From Zanthoxylum bungeanum (Eukaryota; Streptophyta; Magnoliopsida; Sapindales; Rutaceae), in contig SKCR01021146.1 in assembly GCA_019454045.1 (NCBI GenBank), positions 59,931 to 123,930 on the forward strand: 64,000 nt of DNA, read 5' to 3'. The notes below the pieces were generated by a model. That model did not search any database. It saw only the letters and a program-made list of their open reading frames with translations, and was not told the DNA's origin. Numbering within the stretch: the stretch's first letter is position 1; each line of letters begins with the position of its first letter. Made by a program: the position numbers and the translations under genes. Below, piece after piece: positions 24,701-37,297 of this stretch.

Positions 24701-25984
24701 AATTTTCCTTCAACTATTCACAACAATTGTAGATAATTGATTAGCAAACTGTGTCTGACACACTACCTCTAAAGGTTACTAAAGCTAAGAAACGTCATCA
24801 TCAGATAAACAAATACCTAATGGGGAATTCTTAATACCAGTCAAGAATTTCGAGACATGAACAAATTCATGTCAATTCTTACCTTAAAAGAAACTATTCT
24901 CTCTGTACTATTATATCTTAAAACATATATCTATTTAGATTACCTAATATGTTACTTAGTTTTTAAGTCACTAACCATCTTGATTTTCAAGGAAATTGAA
25001 ATAACAGTTCCCGATGGTTTTGACTAATCTAACAATATCCAAGTCTACTCTAAATCTAGAACCTTTTTCTAGAAATCTGCAACCATAAGGAAAGTCAGAA
25101 AACATATATATAAATAATATGCATGCAGTGGATTAGAAGTTCAATTCTATCAACAATATAGAATAAGGAAAACATAAGCGACAATTTTTATAATATTACA
25201 CATTGTCTTAGTTATGGATTTTTAACCTAGCAGTGCCTCTCACTACTTTACATAATACCGTAATCCCTAACGGAAAATGGGAATCCAATAATTAAATTGA
25301 ATTCCATAATGGGAAACCGTGAATATATTTCGACTCGCAGATTTGGCATGTTCTCGCCTACGTATATTCATAGGTAGACAACTCATTGTCAATCACACTC
25401 ACTATGACTCATGATTTTGGTCCTGACCGTTTCTCATTATGACATCTTTGGCACATTCACAATGAGGCGTATCAAGGCTTCACTTGTCAATGAAAAACTC
25501 AAGCTACCGATGTAGTCCTGAAATCTCTTTGGCACGTTCAGGATTTCCACTTTCACTTGAATTTATCTATTATCATATAAGTTCTACCGGTGCAAATGAA
25601 CTACTATCAGCCATAACTGTACGGCTTTAGCACGATACAACTACAGCATCAGGAAATCATTTGCATCTGTACTGACAAGGCGGACCAAGAAATAAGTATT
25701 CCTAATACTAGTTACTTTAATGCCTTATTTAAGAGGGGATATTACTTAAGAGGTTCTTTACTTTACATAAAATGCAGATTTTAATCTAGATCAATTTCTC
25801 AACAGTTAAATTCTACCTTGGGAAAACATAACTTAACTTAACCATTAAATCTGCGTTATGTTTTTCGTTAATGTAGAACTGAAAAGTTAAGAAACATCTA
25901 AATTACATGCATGTGCAAATATCAAAATTGGATTATATATCATATATCAAGCATGACAAATGTAAAGGATGAAGGATCAGACCT

Positions 25985-25996
25985 GCTCTGATACCA
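25985..25996 (-). other. CP2 primer binding site, initiator tRNA-Met type
   Basis: The minus strand reads TGGTATCAGAGC, the standard plant copia primer site complementary to the 3' end of initiator tRNA-Met. It lies four bases inside the 5' LTR. Confidence 0.95.
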
Positions 25997-26000
25997 TTTT

Positions 26001-28421
26001 TGTTGGGGTTTTAGCGTGGGCGCAATAGAAGCTCGCGGTTCGGGCGAAATCGTATCTTTAAAACTTTTAAAATTACCAAATAAATTATTCAATATCCAAT
26101 ATGAATAATTCATTCAAATGGCATAATACGCATTTTTGTCCGAACCGACCAACCAACACACATGGGGGCTGCCCAGGTCAGCTCCAATAGTGCTTGGGCA
26201 GTTCATGGGCTGCCCAAACAGTGGCCAATTCACTGTTTGGACAGCAGACACCTGGTAAGCCCGAAACTCACCCAGTAACGCCGTTTTTCACCGTTTTCGC
26301 ATATTTCAACTCTGAAATAATTTTCGGTAATTGTTCCAATGCCCAAAACACATCCAATATATTTATACAACATACATTTCATCACCAAAAATATATAATT
26401 TCCAGATCTAATTTGGTAACTAAAAATATCAATTTTCAAGCTTTAAATCTAATATTCTCAACATTAATCATTTTAATAATCACACCAACCAAAGTCACCG
26501 TAAATAAAGAACCCAAGAAATATTATAGGAGTTATAAGAGTGGTCATAACACTCTAAAATGGCAACAAGTCATCAAATGATAAAATTGAACTAATATTAC
26601 AATAATATTATCCAATCTAACTTCACACATACATCTAGCCTCCAAATCATCCTCCAAATCAAAAAGCCTCAAAATTTAAGAAAGGAAGAAACCCTAGAAC
26701 TATTCTAGATATTAATGAACAAGAAACAAGATTTCTAAGTTTAAAACTATTGAAGATTACCTCCAAATCTTGCAATTTCCTCAAATTTTTTTCTTGATTT
26801 CTTCACTTTCTTCCTTATTTCTCCAAACAAAATTCGAGAGCCTTTTTTTCTTAGATGGGTTTCGGCCATGGCTCCCCTTGAATGAGAAAACAAAAATTTT
26901 CACTTTAAATAATGGTCTTAACCGACTTTGGGGGGTAAAGAAGGGTATTTTGATCATTTGGTCAATAAATCTAATTAATTAATAATAATAACCTTTAAGT
27001 TAACAAATCCAATTTGTAAACTCTAAGCTTAATAAAATCATGCCACATGTAACCAATAATAATCAAACATATTGCATAACAACTATACAATATTGATATT
27101 ATTTAATTATCTAGATATTTAACATTTAAATACCTAAATAATTAATTAATGCGATTATTATGTTATATGTATTTATTTACATTAAATAACAAATACATAT
27201 ATCAATTACATGTGTCAAAATCTCATTTGACAAATAACTAATATGTATCAAATTAAATCTTGTACCTAATACAAATACACATTGATTATTAATTGACGGA
27301 AATGCCCCTAATGTATGTATTTTCGTTTACCTGTTTAAACGTCTCGAATTAACTCATTTAATTCGGTGAAGTATTATGAATAATTATTCATAACGTGTTG
27401 CCTAAGTGCTCAACGAGTACACTTCATATTGTGAGACTCTCTAAGTTTAGGTTTATCCGTCACATAATCCAATTTTGTGTGCATAATTCACCCACTCATT
27501 AATTATGACGACCACAGATAATCTCGCTAAACTATGCAAGTCGAGGTCATTGCATACGTATAATCCCTCTGTCACATGCTATCAATAATATACCAGAGAT
27601 ATAGATAAAAACGTCAAATCTCTAAGGTATAATATAGTCGACTTTTAAATTTACGATCTCTAAATAACACCTGGAACTCGCTTCCGAAGTATACCACGGT
27701 TATGGATTTACTAGATCGCAAATACGTACATGATACATATGCCCTGTACACAGGACTGATGGATTTTATCTGATACTCACAGGATATCATGAGCATCAGT
27801 CCATACCCAATGAACAGGCGGAGGTCTGATCTAAATAGATCGATGATTTGACTGCCATAAAAGTGTGGAGGATATCTCATATATCCACAGTGATATCTCA
27901 AGTCGAAGGACCACTATGTTACTCGACTCGAGAAGATTCTTATTGACATTGGTGTATTATCTATTAGGAAATCTTCGGTGATTCATTTAGTGTTTATCAA
28001 ATAAACACCTACACGTCTATACGAGTCTCCCAGGACTCATGGTTCATTGGGATAAATCATCGGACCAAGTCACGATATACGACATGTACTAGTCTCAGCA
28101 GATTTTACTAACCGCCCGTGTTAGTAAATCTTGACCATAAACTTTATTTGATAATATACTTCTACTAGTGACACTTCCCAATGTCAATTACAAACTACTT
28201 TGTAACTGCGCACTACAAAATATATTATCGGGTCTTTTTCTAATATATACATATCACTAAACCATAATTAGTTTCAATCTAATCGTAATTAGATCAAATA
28301 TGTATATAAAAGCAAGAAGTACTACCATAATTAAGTAATATTATGGAAAAAAGAATTGTTCGTATTCATGAATTAGACATAAATATGTTCCGGATTGGCA
28401 CTCTGAGCACCAACCCTAACA
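26001..28421 (-). repeat. CP2 5' LTR
   Basis: Edges TGTTGGGGTTTTAGCG and CACCAACCCTAACA, followed by GCACT. As the 5' LTR it would hold the promoter for the minus-strand transcript. Confidence 0.92.
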
Positions 28422-30004
28422 GCACTTTGATCAATGAATAATGCATCTTTTATTTCATAAAAAATAACTCTGTTTACATTACATGAAGGTTTAGAAGCTT
28501 TATTTCATGCTTTAGAACTTTATTGGACACATTTTTTATTATGTCAAAAGGGGAGAATTTTGACATGTATTTTAATCTTGTTTAAATGTTTGAGCACATG
28601 CTTAAAATTGTGAACACATTTAGTGAACACATGCTATAAAAAGTGAACATATGTTTCATTTCACTAACTTGTGCTTAAAGTGTGTTTTATAATGACAAAA
28701 TACATAAATATTTGTCATCATCAAAAATAGGGAGATTCTTGATCTTTTAGGTCTTTTACTCTATATTGATTTTGATGATAACAAACCATGTATTAAGATT
28801 ATAATGATACATGAACCCCTTCAAATGAATCACAGACAACAAGCATTAAAAGAGAACTCAATATCAAAATAAATCAAATGAAGCTCAACAAGTTATAAGA
28901 TGAAGAAGACTAGCTTATGGTTTTTATATATATATATAATTTTGTAATGCTTGTGTAGAGTAAGATTATGGATGATAACTACTTAAAAGCTCAAATAAAT
29001 TTTTCGTGCGTATAACTTATAAAATTATATATTTTCATCAAATGATAAAAGATTATTTTGATCTTAATTGACAAAATCATTTTCAAGTTTTCCGGTTTTA
29101 AAAGATACTTTTGATTTTAATTAAAAAAAATCCTTATTTAATTTCAAAATAATTGGATTTTTATTGGTACCTCTCTAGGTTTTGAAATGGGGACTAAAAG
29201 ATATAAAGTTTTCAAAGAACTACACAGACCGGAAGTCTTGAGCCACCTGATAAGATGTAAGAAGTTTGGTCATATGGCTAGTCTCAAACAAGTCCGAAGT
29301 TAGGTAGAGAGTGTTTGTGTTGGTGCTGGGCATGCCAAATTTAGATGTATTTTATATAAATACATCATGTATTTATTTTATTCCATTAAAACACTCAACC
29401 TGCATTTTCATTTTCGTAGATAAATAATATAAGTTGAACTATGTCGGTGTCCATCGATATAGTCATTACATATGGATTGACCCTTCACGAGTATCTCATA
29501 ATCAGAGCCGGGGCTCGTTATACCCCTCTAATTATTTTTACCTTAATTACCATTGATTCTCTAATGAACGATTTATTCATAACTATTATGAATATTAATA
29601 TTTATATTCATAATATAACGACTTGAGCGCTCTAATTGTTCAAGTACCGAATTAATCCTTAAGGAAGATACTCTTCCACTTCTCGCAAGAATAAGTGAAC
29701 TCCATAACTATTAAAAAAATATCCCCCGCTACACACCAAACTACATCCCCAAAGTATGTAGCTATTGGTCGGGATTTCTACAGCAACCTCACCTTTGTAA
29801 AATCAAATGACATGGAATGCCATATAAGAGTTCGTAGTACACTTAGGATTCAGATCAATCCATATATGACCATTTAGTAGATTGAAATGAATTTCTTTAT
29901 TTAACGGATATTTTAAGAAATTCATTTCTATCTGGGTCTAGTCCTATATGATCACATCATATAAGGTGACTTCATTCTCATATCACCACATGGATGATCC
30001 CGGA
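28422..30004 (+). other. Copia debris: right half of H1, PPT-like sites, LTR-like stretch
   Basis: Bases 28,422-28,460 complete repeat H1. AAAAGGGGAGAATTTTGAC (about 28,547) and ATCAAAAATAGGGAGATTC (about 28,719-28,737) look like plus-strand polypurine tracts of SIRE/Tork-type copia elements. The second is followed by TTTTGATGATAACAAACC, a phrase common at the start of such LTRs. A TATA-like TTATATAAATAC lies at about 29,350. Edges and partner are not visible, and no reading frame is credible. Confidence 0.4.
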
Positions 30005-30262
30005 TCAAGGTCATCATACAGTTATATAATGGACTACAACTATAGATAAACCACAAAAAAGTATCTATTTTGTTTACTCTATATGGACTATTTTAGATTA
30101 CTAACTTCATACTTGAATCCTCTTGTGTATGACACTCTTACTTTAAGTATGAAGGTATATAAGTAATCAAGGGTAAACTGGATAATTTACAATATGAGAT
30201 TAAAATCAAAACACTTGATAAATGAACAATACATATTTTATTTTAAACAAATAATTTTATTT
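30005..30262. repeat. Repeat H2, uninterrupted copy of the CP2 target site
   Basis: Collinear with 19,081-19,292 plus 28,422-28,450. It reads AATCAAAACACTTGATAAAT, where the interrupted copy has AATCAAGCATT, CP2, then GCACTTTGATCAAT. It serves as a natural empty-site control for the CP2 insertion. Confidence 0.75.
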
Positions 30263-30410
30263 ACATATTACATGATGCTCTATGGCCTATATCTCAATAA
30301 TCTCTCATTTGCACAAGTGCTAATGAGACATGTCGCGTAATCTCAGACCCTCTAGGTGACCTTCAAACACTTTTTATCCCTACTTCTATCAATGTCAAGA
30401 CCACTGTTAT

Positions 30411-31160
30411 TCAACTTAAGAAATTCCTTGAACTTTTACACGAACATGACATATCACCATCTATGAACGTTTCATCCTCCTCATCACCATATGCATCATG
30501 AGTAACTTCCTTCATGGGTTTCATAGCTATGTTATTGGGCTTTCTATAACTATGAAGTTTTCTCTCATACACCTTAAGGTTTCCTACGAGGTCCTCTAAT
30601 TTTATGTTATCTAAGTCTTTGCTTTCCTCAATGGCAGTAATCTTAGGTAAAAACCTTTCAAGCAGAGATCTAAGGATTTTTCTAACTATCCTATTTGTAG
30701 GAATAGTCTCATCTAGGTTAAATTTGGAATTAACAATATCGTTAATGTCAGTATAAAATTGGTCAAAAGTTCTATCATTTCGCATCCTAGTTGATTCAAA
30801 CTTTGTAGTAAGCTCTTTGAGTCCATTATTTCAAACGCAAAATATGCCCTCATGTATAGTCTGAAGGATGTCACATGCATTATTGGCTATCTCACACATA
30901 GATATTCTCCTAAATTGTGTGGAGCAAACAACAGCATGAATGGAATTAACAGCCATTTTGTTCTTATTGCTTGCTTTAAACTTCTCCCTTGTCAAAGTCA
31001 GTTTATCTTTAGGGGAAGAGACCCATCAACGATGACCATGAGAGATTTACACCCATATTCTACTGACATCCATACCATCTCATATAGGGATTTGAGGAAA
31101 GCTCTCATGCGAACTTTCCGCTGAGGGTACTATGTCCCATCAAAGAATGGGGGACAATTT
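30411..31160 (-). pseudogene. Ty1/copia gag fragment (UBN2-type), SIRE/Tork-like
   Basis: The minus strand starts at the E2 junction with PPFFDGT, the usual Gag opening, then RMRAFL and, in the clean part (30411-30785), FDQFYTDINDIVNSKFNLDE, RIVRKILRSLLERF and ESKDLDNIKLEDLVGNL. These are standard words of the UBN2 gag domain. A stop follows FDGT and the frame changes near 30,790 and near the C-terminus, where the zinc knuckle is missing. The N-terminal start codon has been lost at the E2 boundary. Gag would normally assemble the virus-like particle. Confidence 0.85.
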
Positions 31161-33154
31161 AAGACGAATGAAGCCCAAAATGCTCACTGCCAAGGGCGCC
31201 AAAACCTGCACTCCACTGCCTCCAAAAAAAGAATTTTGAGCCAAGGAAATGAGCTCCAAGATTGCGTCAAACGAATCCTGACTCATGGGTGAACCTCCCT
31301 ACCACCTTCGCAAGTCTCGTAGTGTGCTAGCACTTGCGGTTTTTGCCACAAAAACCCAACTCTTGCCTCCCTCATGCTCACGGTTTTAGTGTAAAACCAG
31401 TGAGTTTATTTTTGCCCAAAAGGGCGTGAGCTAAAGAGAAAGATTAGGAGAGATAGGTGTGTTGACTTGTGAAATGAATTACCAAAAATGCTTTATATAT
31501 TTTTCCAAAAAATAATAAGCATTACCATTTGAATTTATCAAATAAAGTAAATGGTAATCAATTACACAACCTCCAAACAATATTACACCAACTTACATCA
31601 ACTATTCATTGTCACTTTAATAAAGTGATGTAAGTCTTTCAATCATTCAATCAATCACATCAATCAATCAAATCAATCACATCACTCAAAGTGACATTTG
31701 ATTTGACGCTTGATGTGATGAATGATTTGACGCTTGATGTGACTTGCGTTGCCGCACTCGAATTCGAAATACGAATGCGCTCGCAATCACACTCGGGCTC
31801 GGGTCCGCTAATTCCCAATTAGCGAATTTTCCATTGCGTCGTAATTAAATGATTACGCCTAGCGAATTCACTATTCACGTCGCTAACGAATTAATTCTAA
31901 ATTAATTGTTCGCCCGAATTAAAATCCAATTTCATTCCGCGTTGAAATCTAATTTCATTTAATATATCGAATATATTAATTTATCGATTAATTCCAAATT
32001 AATCGTTATCTCTCTCTAGACGATATTTTATCCTAGATAAAATATCTCTGTAATTAATCCTAGATTAATTTTCTCTCTCTTCTATATAATCCCAGATTAT
32101 TTAAGAGTGCGAGTCATACGTCATCGGTGGATTATTGGGAAGCGACCTATGAGATCCCCGGATAAGTCGGTAGTAAATACGGTCGTCGGAGTATCTGAAT
32201 CACGTACGTACCAAGTACTACGTTCTACTGATTTACGAGACAAGATCGGCTTCTAGCAAAGCACGAAGTCTACCCAATTCTCCGGTCATATTCACCTAAG
32301 AATATTTAAGATCTATATCAAGCGTAGTATACCAAGTATTGTGTATATCGGCCCAGTATCGGATAGTCACGTGTTAGGGCTGGGGCTGGATAAGTGTCTG
32401 CCCCGTCCGAAGCACATGTCGGATGTCTGGTAACTAGTCTCTATAATCGGATATACATGACCTTGTCATAATATCCCGATGGCCGGCCAGCACTTAAGAG
32501 CACTAATACCGTATCCTGCGTGACATCATCTCCACTATGATTGGAGTGATACTTCCGTCTTGACATCACACCCAATACTCTACGATTCTCAATATACCCA
32601 GCATTGGCGTACACAGAACCGGTTAGAGTCCTAGACGACCTCAACTAAAGTATATTGATTGTCGTAAGCATTAGCGGTGCAAGTCTCAGGTTAAGACCAA
32701 ATACACCTACCCTGATGTCGGACTCCCATAGACACATAGTCATAATACCAATGGGATTCCGAGGGGTCTATCCAGAGCGAAGCTGTTTCCCGTACCATCG
32801 GTGAAACACAACCTCCTATCGCACTTGCATAAGTATCCAATACTTATATATATGAGAACTATGCCGTTGTGCCCTCACAACGCGTACAAGTGCAATACTA
32901 GCCTATTCTGCATTATCGATGTCCAGTCTCGATAATACTACGACTAGGGATATTTAATGATTAATCCTTCGTGGACTGATACTGTCTCATATCATCTCAA
33001 TCCAGGAACTAATCATATGGACATCTCTTCATTTATATATCTAAGGTGATCTAATCACAAATGATGAGAGTGCAATTTCTTGTCACATAGTTAATTTGTA
33101 CAACAACACTATGATCTGTACAAATAGTGACGCTATGGGTCATATTATCCAACA
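31161..33154 (-). repeat. E2 3' LTR, truncated at its outer edge
   Basis: Homology to the right LTR begins at its base 39091, so 38985-39090 has no counterpart here. A TATA-like ATATATAAAG lies on the minus strand at 31491-31500. The inner edge ATATTATCCAACA is followed by a PPT. Confidence 0.9.
31805..32102. repeat. Inverted-repeat array in the E2 3' LTR
   Basis: Nine hairpins collinear with E1. Examples: CGCTAATT/AATTAGCG around CCC, TGAAAT/ATTTCA around CTA, CGATTAATT/AATTAATCG around CCA, and TAATCTA-type and ATAATC/GATTAT units around CTA and CCA. Confidence 0.85.
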
Positions 33155-33167
33155 ATCTCCCACTTGG
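33155..33167 (-). other. E2 polypurine tract
   Basis: The minus strand reads CCAAGTGGGAGAT before the LTR start TGTTGGATAATATG. Confidence 0.85.
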
Positions 33168-36100
33168 CACATAGCCAGTCACTCAAGTGTCGTACACCCG
33201 AACTATGTACGGTTTGCTCAAATTGCTGAGAAAAGGTTTTACGTCAGCGGATTTCCATGATTACCGTCTGACGCGATTTATACGATCACCACATCGCCAC
33301 GATGTATGATCCGAACGAATCAGATGAATATAGAAGTATATATCTGGATCGTCGATGAGACATTTAATTCTTTAGCCTTGTGCTGACGCCTAGCTCAGCT
33401 GCTAACAGAACTATATCTAATCTAATTAGATTTATTTTCGACCCAAATGGCTTCTATTGCTGCCTCAGCTGCAGCAATAATCCGCATTTGTTGTTAATAT
33501 TCGGCAACAGTATCTTGCTCGGAAGATTTCTAGCTCACTGTTCCGTTATTCAAACTTTATAGTACCGCGCATATTAACTGTTTGGATACTTGCGGCAGTG
33601 ATCCCAGTCACTTCAAGTTCTCATTCTCCATAGTTTAAGACAGCATCTTTAGTTCTCTAAGATACTAATAGATGTCCTTAACTTCAATCCAGTGACTATC
33701 ACTTGGATTGTCCTGATTGTGACTCCATATGCTCAAAGCGTATGAGACACCATATCAAGTACATTTTAAATGTACAATTTCCTAGAGAGTGTTAACAACT
33801 CCAAATCTATCCCAGTAGATCTTTATTCCTTGAATAAAGGTTGTTACTCCCCAGAATTCTACGGAGAATTTCTATGAAAGCCAAGCTTTCACCAATTGCT
33901 TTATGGGAATTTCATTATCAGTGCTCTCCCACTAACCTCCTTATATACACAAGAATCATTTCGTTTTGAATTAAATCATATACCATTATGATTTCATCAA
34001 AACATCAGTTCTAAGAACCTAATGCTTGCTTCAATCCAAACATGGATCGAATAACCTGTAAACCTTGTTTGCTGGTTTTAGTACGACAAAAATCGTCAGG
34101 ATGTTATAAACATCCTCCAAAAGGTTTCCTTTTCAGGAAAGCGATTTTGATCTTTAACTAACGTATTTCATAAATGAAATATGCAGTATCAACAAGCATC
34201 ATCAAAATGGATCTACTATGGCAACAGGTAAAAGGTTGAACCGTTATTAACATAATGTTGATAATGATACCTTTCCGTCACAAGCCTAGCTTTGTACGTT
34301 GGTATGTTGCCATCCATGTATGTCTTCCTTGAAGACGTTTACAGTACCAATAGGCACAATACCTTGCGGTACAACAACTAATATCCAAACATAGTTGTTA
34401 TTCATGGAATCCATTTCAGACTCATGGTACTTTTCCATAATAGGGAGTCGATACCTCGTATCACTTCCTCAAAACGTAGTCGGTTGGTATACCTCCATAA
34501 GATTGACATCTTTATGAGGTGAGATCAGAAACCCATACCCTAGGTTGTTTTCTGACTCTCTCCGATCTATGAGGTTCTTGTGTATTTAAAGATTAATGGT
34601 ATAGTTCATCCTGATGAACTTATGTGTTCCATTAAGGACTTCGTGCCTTGAATAGTATTACTCCGATTTTCATCTAGTATCACTATCCTCCCACTTACCA
34701 CTGCATATCGGTGTTCCTCTTAGGAAAACGCGCATGGTGAGCAACAATCATATTGTTCTCATGTGAGATTTATAAGTACTAACTTATGGTTTCCCTTAGG
34801 ATAACTATATATGGCACTTATCCAATTTGGGTCCTTAGTTTGGTATCATCCAAACGTTATGCCCGGCATACCCAATTATTAGGAATGAGAAACCATGTTT
34901 CTTTCCTTTTCATATCCTATATGATATCTGTCAAACAGTTTTTCATGGAACCTTATTCTAAATAAGTTTTGCACTGTAAATACATATCCTGTTTAAGGAA
35001 ATGATAGCTCAGAGCGACTCGTGATAAACCTTATCATGTCCAACAAAAATTCGGTTTTTAGTTTGGACACACCGTCAAACTGACGTGTCTCGGGAGGAGT
35101 CCTCATCTGAAAGAATACTATACTCTTTCATGTATATTTGAAACTTACTGCTTAAGTATTTTCATTACGGTCTTACCGTGACGGCATAATACTATAGTCG
35201 ATCTGTTTATCTACTTCGTTTCGAAACTCTAATAGTTTCCGATCTGTGTTCTTCAAAAGAAACACATAACCATAACGTGATGCCACATCCGTTAAGGTCA
35301 CGAAATATTCATGTTCACATCTAGCCTAGCTAGATATGGGCCCACTAACTTACACCATGAATAGGGCTAACAGATCGGTGGCACTTACACTATTACCAAG
35401 TAAACAGTGTTTTAGGTACTTTACCTAACAAACTAGATTCGTAGACTTTATTTGAATAGTCAAATCTGTCCTAGTACCCACTCTTCAAAAGTGCGGATAT
35501 ACGAGTCTTGTTTAATTCTGTCCTAGACAACAATGCCACAAATAAGTCTCTACTTGATCAAATCAATTTGAGCTATTTATTTGTCATTTTATATGTTTGA
35601 GATTTTAATTATATTCAAAATATAAATTCTGTTATTCACATCTAATGTGTTTATCTCAGTATCATTTTTATATAATGAAACACTTAGTGTTCTAGAATAT
35701 AAAGGTTTATCCACAATGGATTAAACACTGATATAGAGATAATGTCTCTAGTCAAACTAGTTACATTATAACAGTTCCTAATTTAAGTACACACCCGAAG
35801 GGTAGTTCCTAAACTTAGGTATCTACGGTTGAACAGCGACTTTCGTCCCGTTTCCGATTCGCAGAGCAATCTCAGCTTGAAGTCAGTATTCTGCTCAAAG
35901 TAGATTCTGAACATCAATACATATATTTTATGTACCACACTAAGTATTTAAAATCTAATTTCAATACTAGTTATGAACATAACTTTGACAATCATTTTTA
36001 AAGTAAGAGCCTTGCCCTTTCTTTAATTCCTTCGTGTCTGCCATATCCAAATGGTAGTCACTTTGGGATATGTCAATTATCCTTTTCAATATTTCATGGA
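33155..36100 (-). pseudogene. Decayed copia gag-pol of E2
   Basis: On the minus strand from right to left: gag end near 36,000-36,060, where the zinc knuckle is partly deleted; integrase with the GPM block at about 35,331-35,384; hinge and IN C-terminus at about 34,450-34,750; RT at about 33,900-34,450; RNase H end (AAAEAAIEAIW-like) near 33,440-33,490. No open run exceeds about 60 codons. The coding region is far more damaged than the LTRs, so the copy was already defective when it inserted. Confidence 0.75.
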
Positions 36101-36469
36101 ACCTTAGGCCAAGCCTTGGGTTTTTAGATATCGAAACAATGTGCACCTCGTGCTACATGCCCAATTGCAAACTTTGACTTTTCACCTCTAGAATAGTCAA
36201 TTAATTCTCCAAGAATTATTTATTGCAATTTTAATACTTATTAAATCTAAACATAGATTTTTGACAAGTATGTTAAATTAAGCACTAAAGTTATCATCAC
36301 ATAAATCTTCCAAAGATTTACGCTCTACTTATTTGCTTAATTTTGGGCGTAAGGTATAATAAGTAATTTTATCAAATAAAGTAACCTATTATTTATTCCC
36401 AATTTGAAAATTAAATCATTTAAAATATTTTAATCCCATATTATATTTTAAATATCCAACTTTTCAATT

Positions 36470-36745
36470 TTATCTTGATTATAATAGTCCAACTATTTAA
36501 TCAACGATTAGGGTACTATATATATTATAATGATTATAATAGTCCAACTATATAATCAAATATAATCCAAATTAATTAACCTCAATTACATTGATTACTA
36601 TAATCCAATTATAAAATCAACTGTAAACTGAAATTAATTAATTCAAATATATTGATTAATATAATCCAATTATATATAATCAAGTATAATACAGTCCAAC
36701 TGTTTATTAAAACAACATTAAATATTAGTCCAACTAATACTTTTA
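36470..36745. repeat. CCA-centred hairpin series in the E2 leader
   Basis: Successive inverted repeats: arms TTGATTATAATAGT and ACTATTTAATCAA around CCA; TGATTATAATAGT and ACTATATAATCA around CCA; a GATTACTATAAT/ATTATAAAATC pair around CCA; a GATTAATATAAT/ATTATATATAATC pair around CCA; ACAGT/ACTGT around CCA; AATATTAGT/ACTAATACT around CCA. Similar units occur at the same place in E4. Further ones follow, including AATTGGAT/ATCCAATT around CTA at 36970-36988. Confidence 0.85.
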
Positions 36746-36915
36746 ATATATATGACGAGTGATATTTGTTTGAGCGCGTATGGCGAGTAATTGAACGAAT
36801 ATTGCAAATTCAATTCTTGCCTCCCACTATTTTTCGGCGAGCCTCTAACCCTCTGTCGAGTACTCGGGAAACCGTGTTTCCTAGTGGGCTAGGATCCCGT
36901 TAAATATCACACAAT

Positions 36916-37292
36916 CTTGACTTTGGCCAACAAATTGTATGATAATTAACTAGGTAGATCTCTAAGATCAATTGGATCTAATCCAATTCCTAGATCCAGT
37001 AGGTGGACATCCAAGTCCTAAACATATATCCTATATATGCCTATATATCCAATATATACCCTAACCTTTTTTCCTCTGAATCAACTAGGCCTTGGCTTTG
37101 GCACAACAAACCTAGTGATCCCAGTCAAGCGTGGACCCATTGACCATGGAAGCTTCGTAATCAATGTCGTTGGACAAGAAGTGGTCTTGACTTTGGCCAA
37201 CAAACCACAACTTGGACAAGACACCAATATGGAACAAAGCCTCGTGATTCAAACACATCTTCGACGGACAAGGGCTTGACTTTGGCCAACAA
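36916..37292 (-). repeat. Three dispersed copies of CTTGACTTTGGCCAACAA in the E2 leader
   Basis: Exact 18-mers at 36916-36933, 37186-37203 and 37275-37292, plus a diverged relative at about 37,090 (CTTGGCTTTGGCACAACAA). The last two are preceded by GGACAAG. An open frame at 37,037-37,279 overlaps them but has no recognisable product. Confidence 0.85.
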
Positions 37293-37297
37293 CCCAT

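Larger units (their letters stand above)
21709..26000 (-). pseudogene. Heavily decayed copia interior of CP2
   Basis: There is no open frame above 60 codons, unlike most regions of the window. The collinear RT landmark RVSGSV can be read on the minus strand near 22,740, at the place expected from family A (VSGSA). The rest is too decayed or AT-shifted to assign. The interior (4.3 kb) is shorter than family A's 5.4-5.8 kb. It may be a very old copy or a non-coding derivative that was moved in trans. Confidence 0.6.
19293..28421 (-). mobile_element. Complete Ty1/copia element CP2, 9,129 bp
   Basis: LTRs of 2,416 bp (19293-21708) and 2,421 bp (26001-28421) enclose a 4.3-kb interior. The PPT lies beside the left LTR and the tRNA primer site beside the right LTR, both on the minus strand. 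The flanking five bases are GCATT on the left and GCACT on the right, a TSD with one substitution. This is supported by repeat H2, which reads through the same site uninterrupted. The two LTRs show roughly a few percent difference by eye, with small indels, so the insertion is not recent. Confidence 0.92.

Noticed and set aside
26194..26580. 128-codon open frame, longest in the CP2 region
   Set aside because: Lies inside the 5' LTR, and the collinear LTR copy at 19,486-19,870 does not keep it as one frame. Chance frame.
37037..37279. 80-codon frame in the E2 leader
   Set aside because: Not open in the collinear E4 leader. The conserved element there is the 18-bp DNA motif, not the frame.
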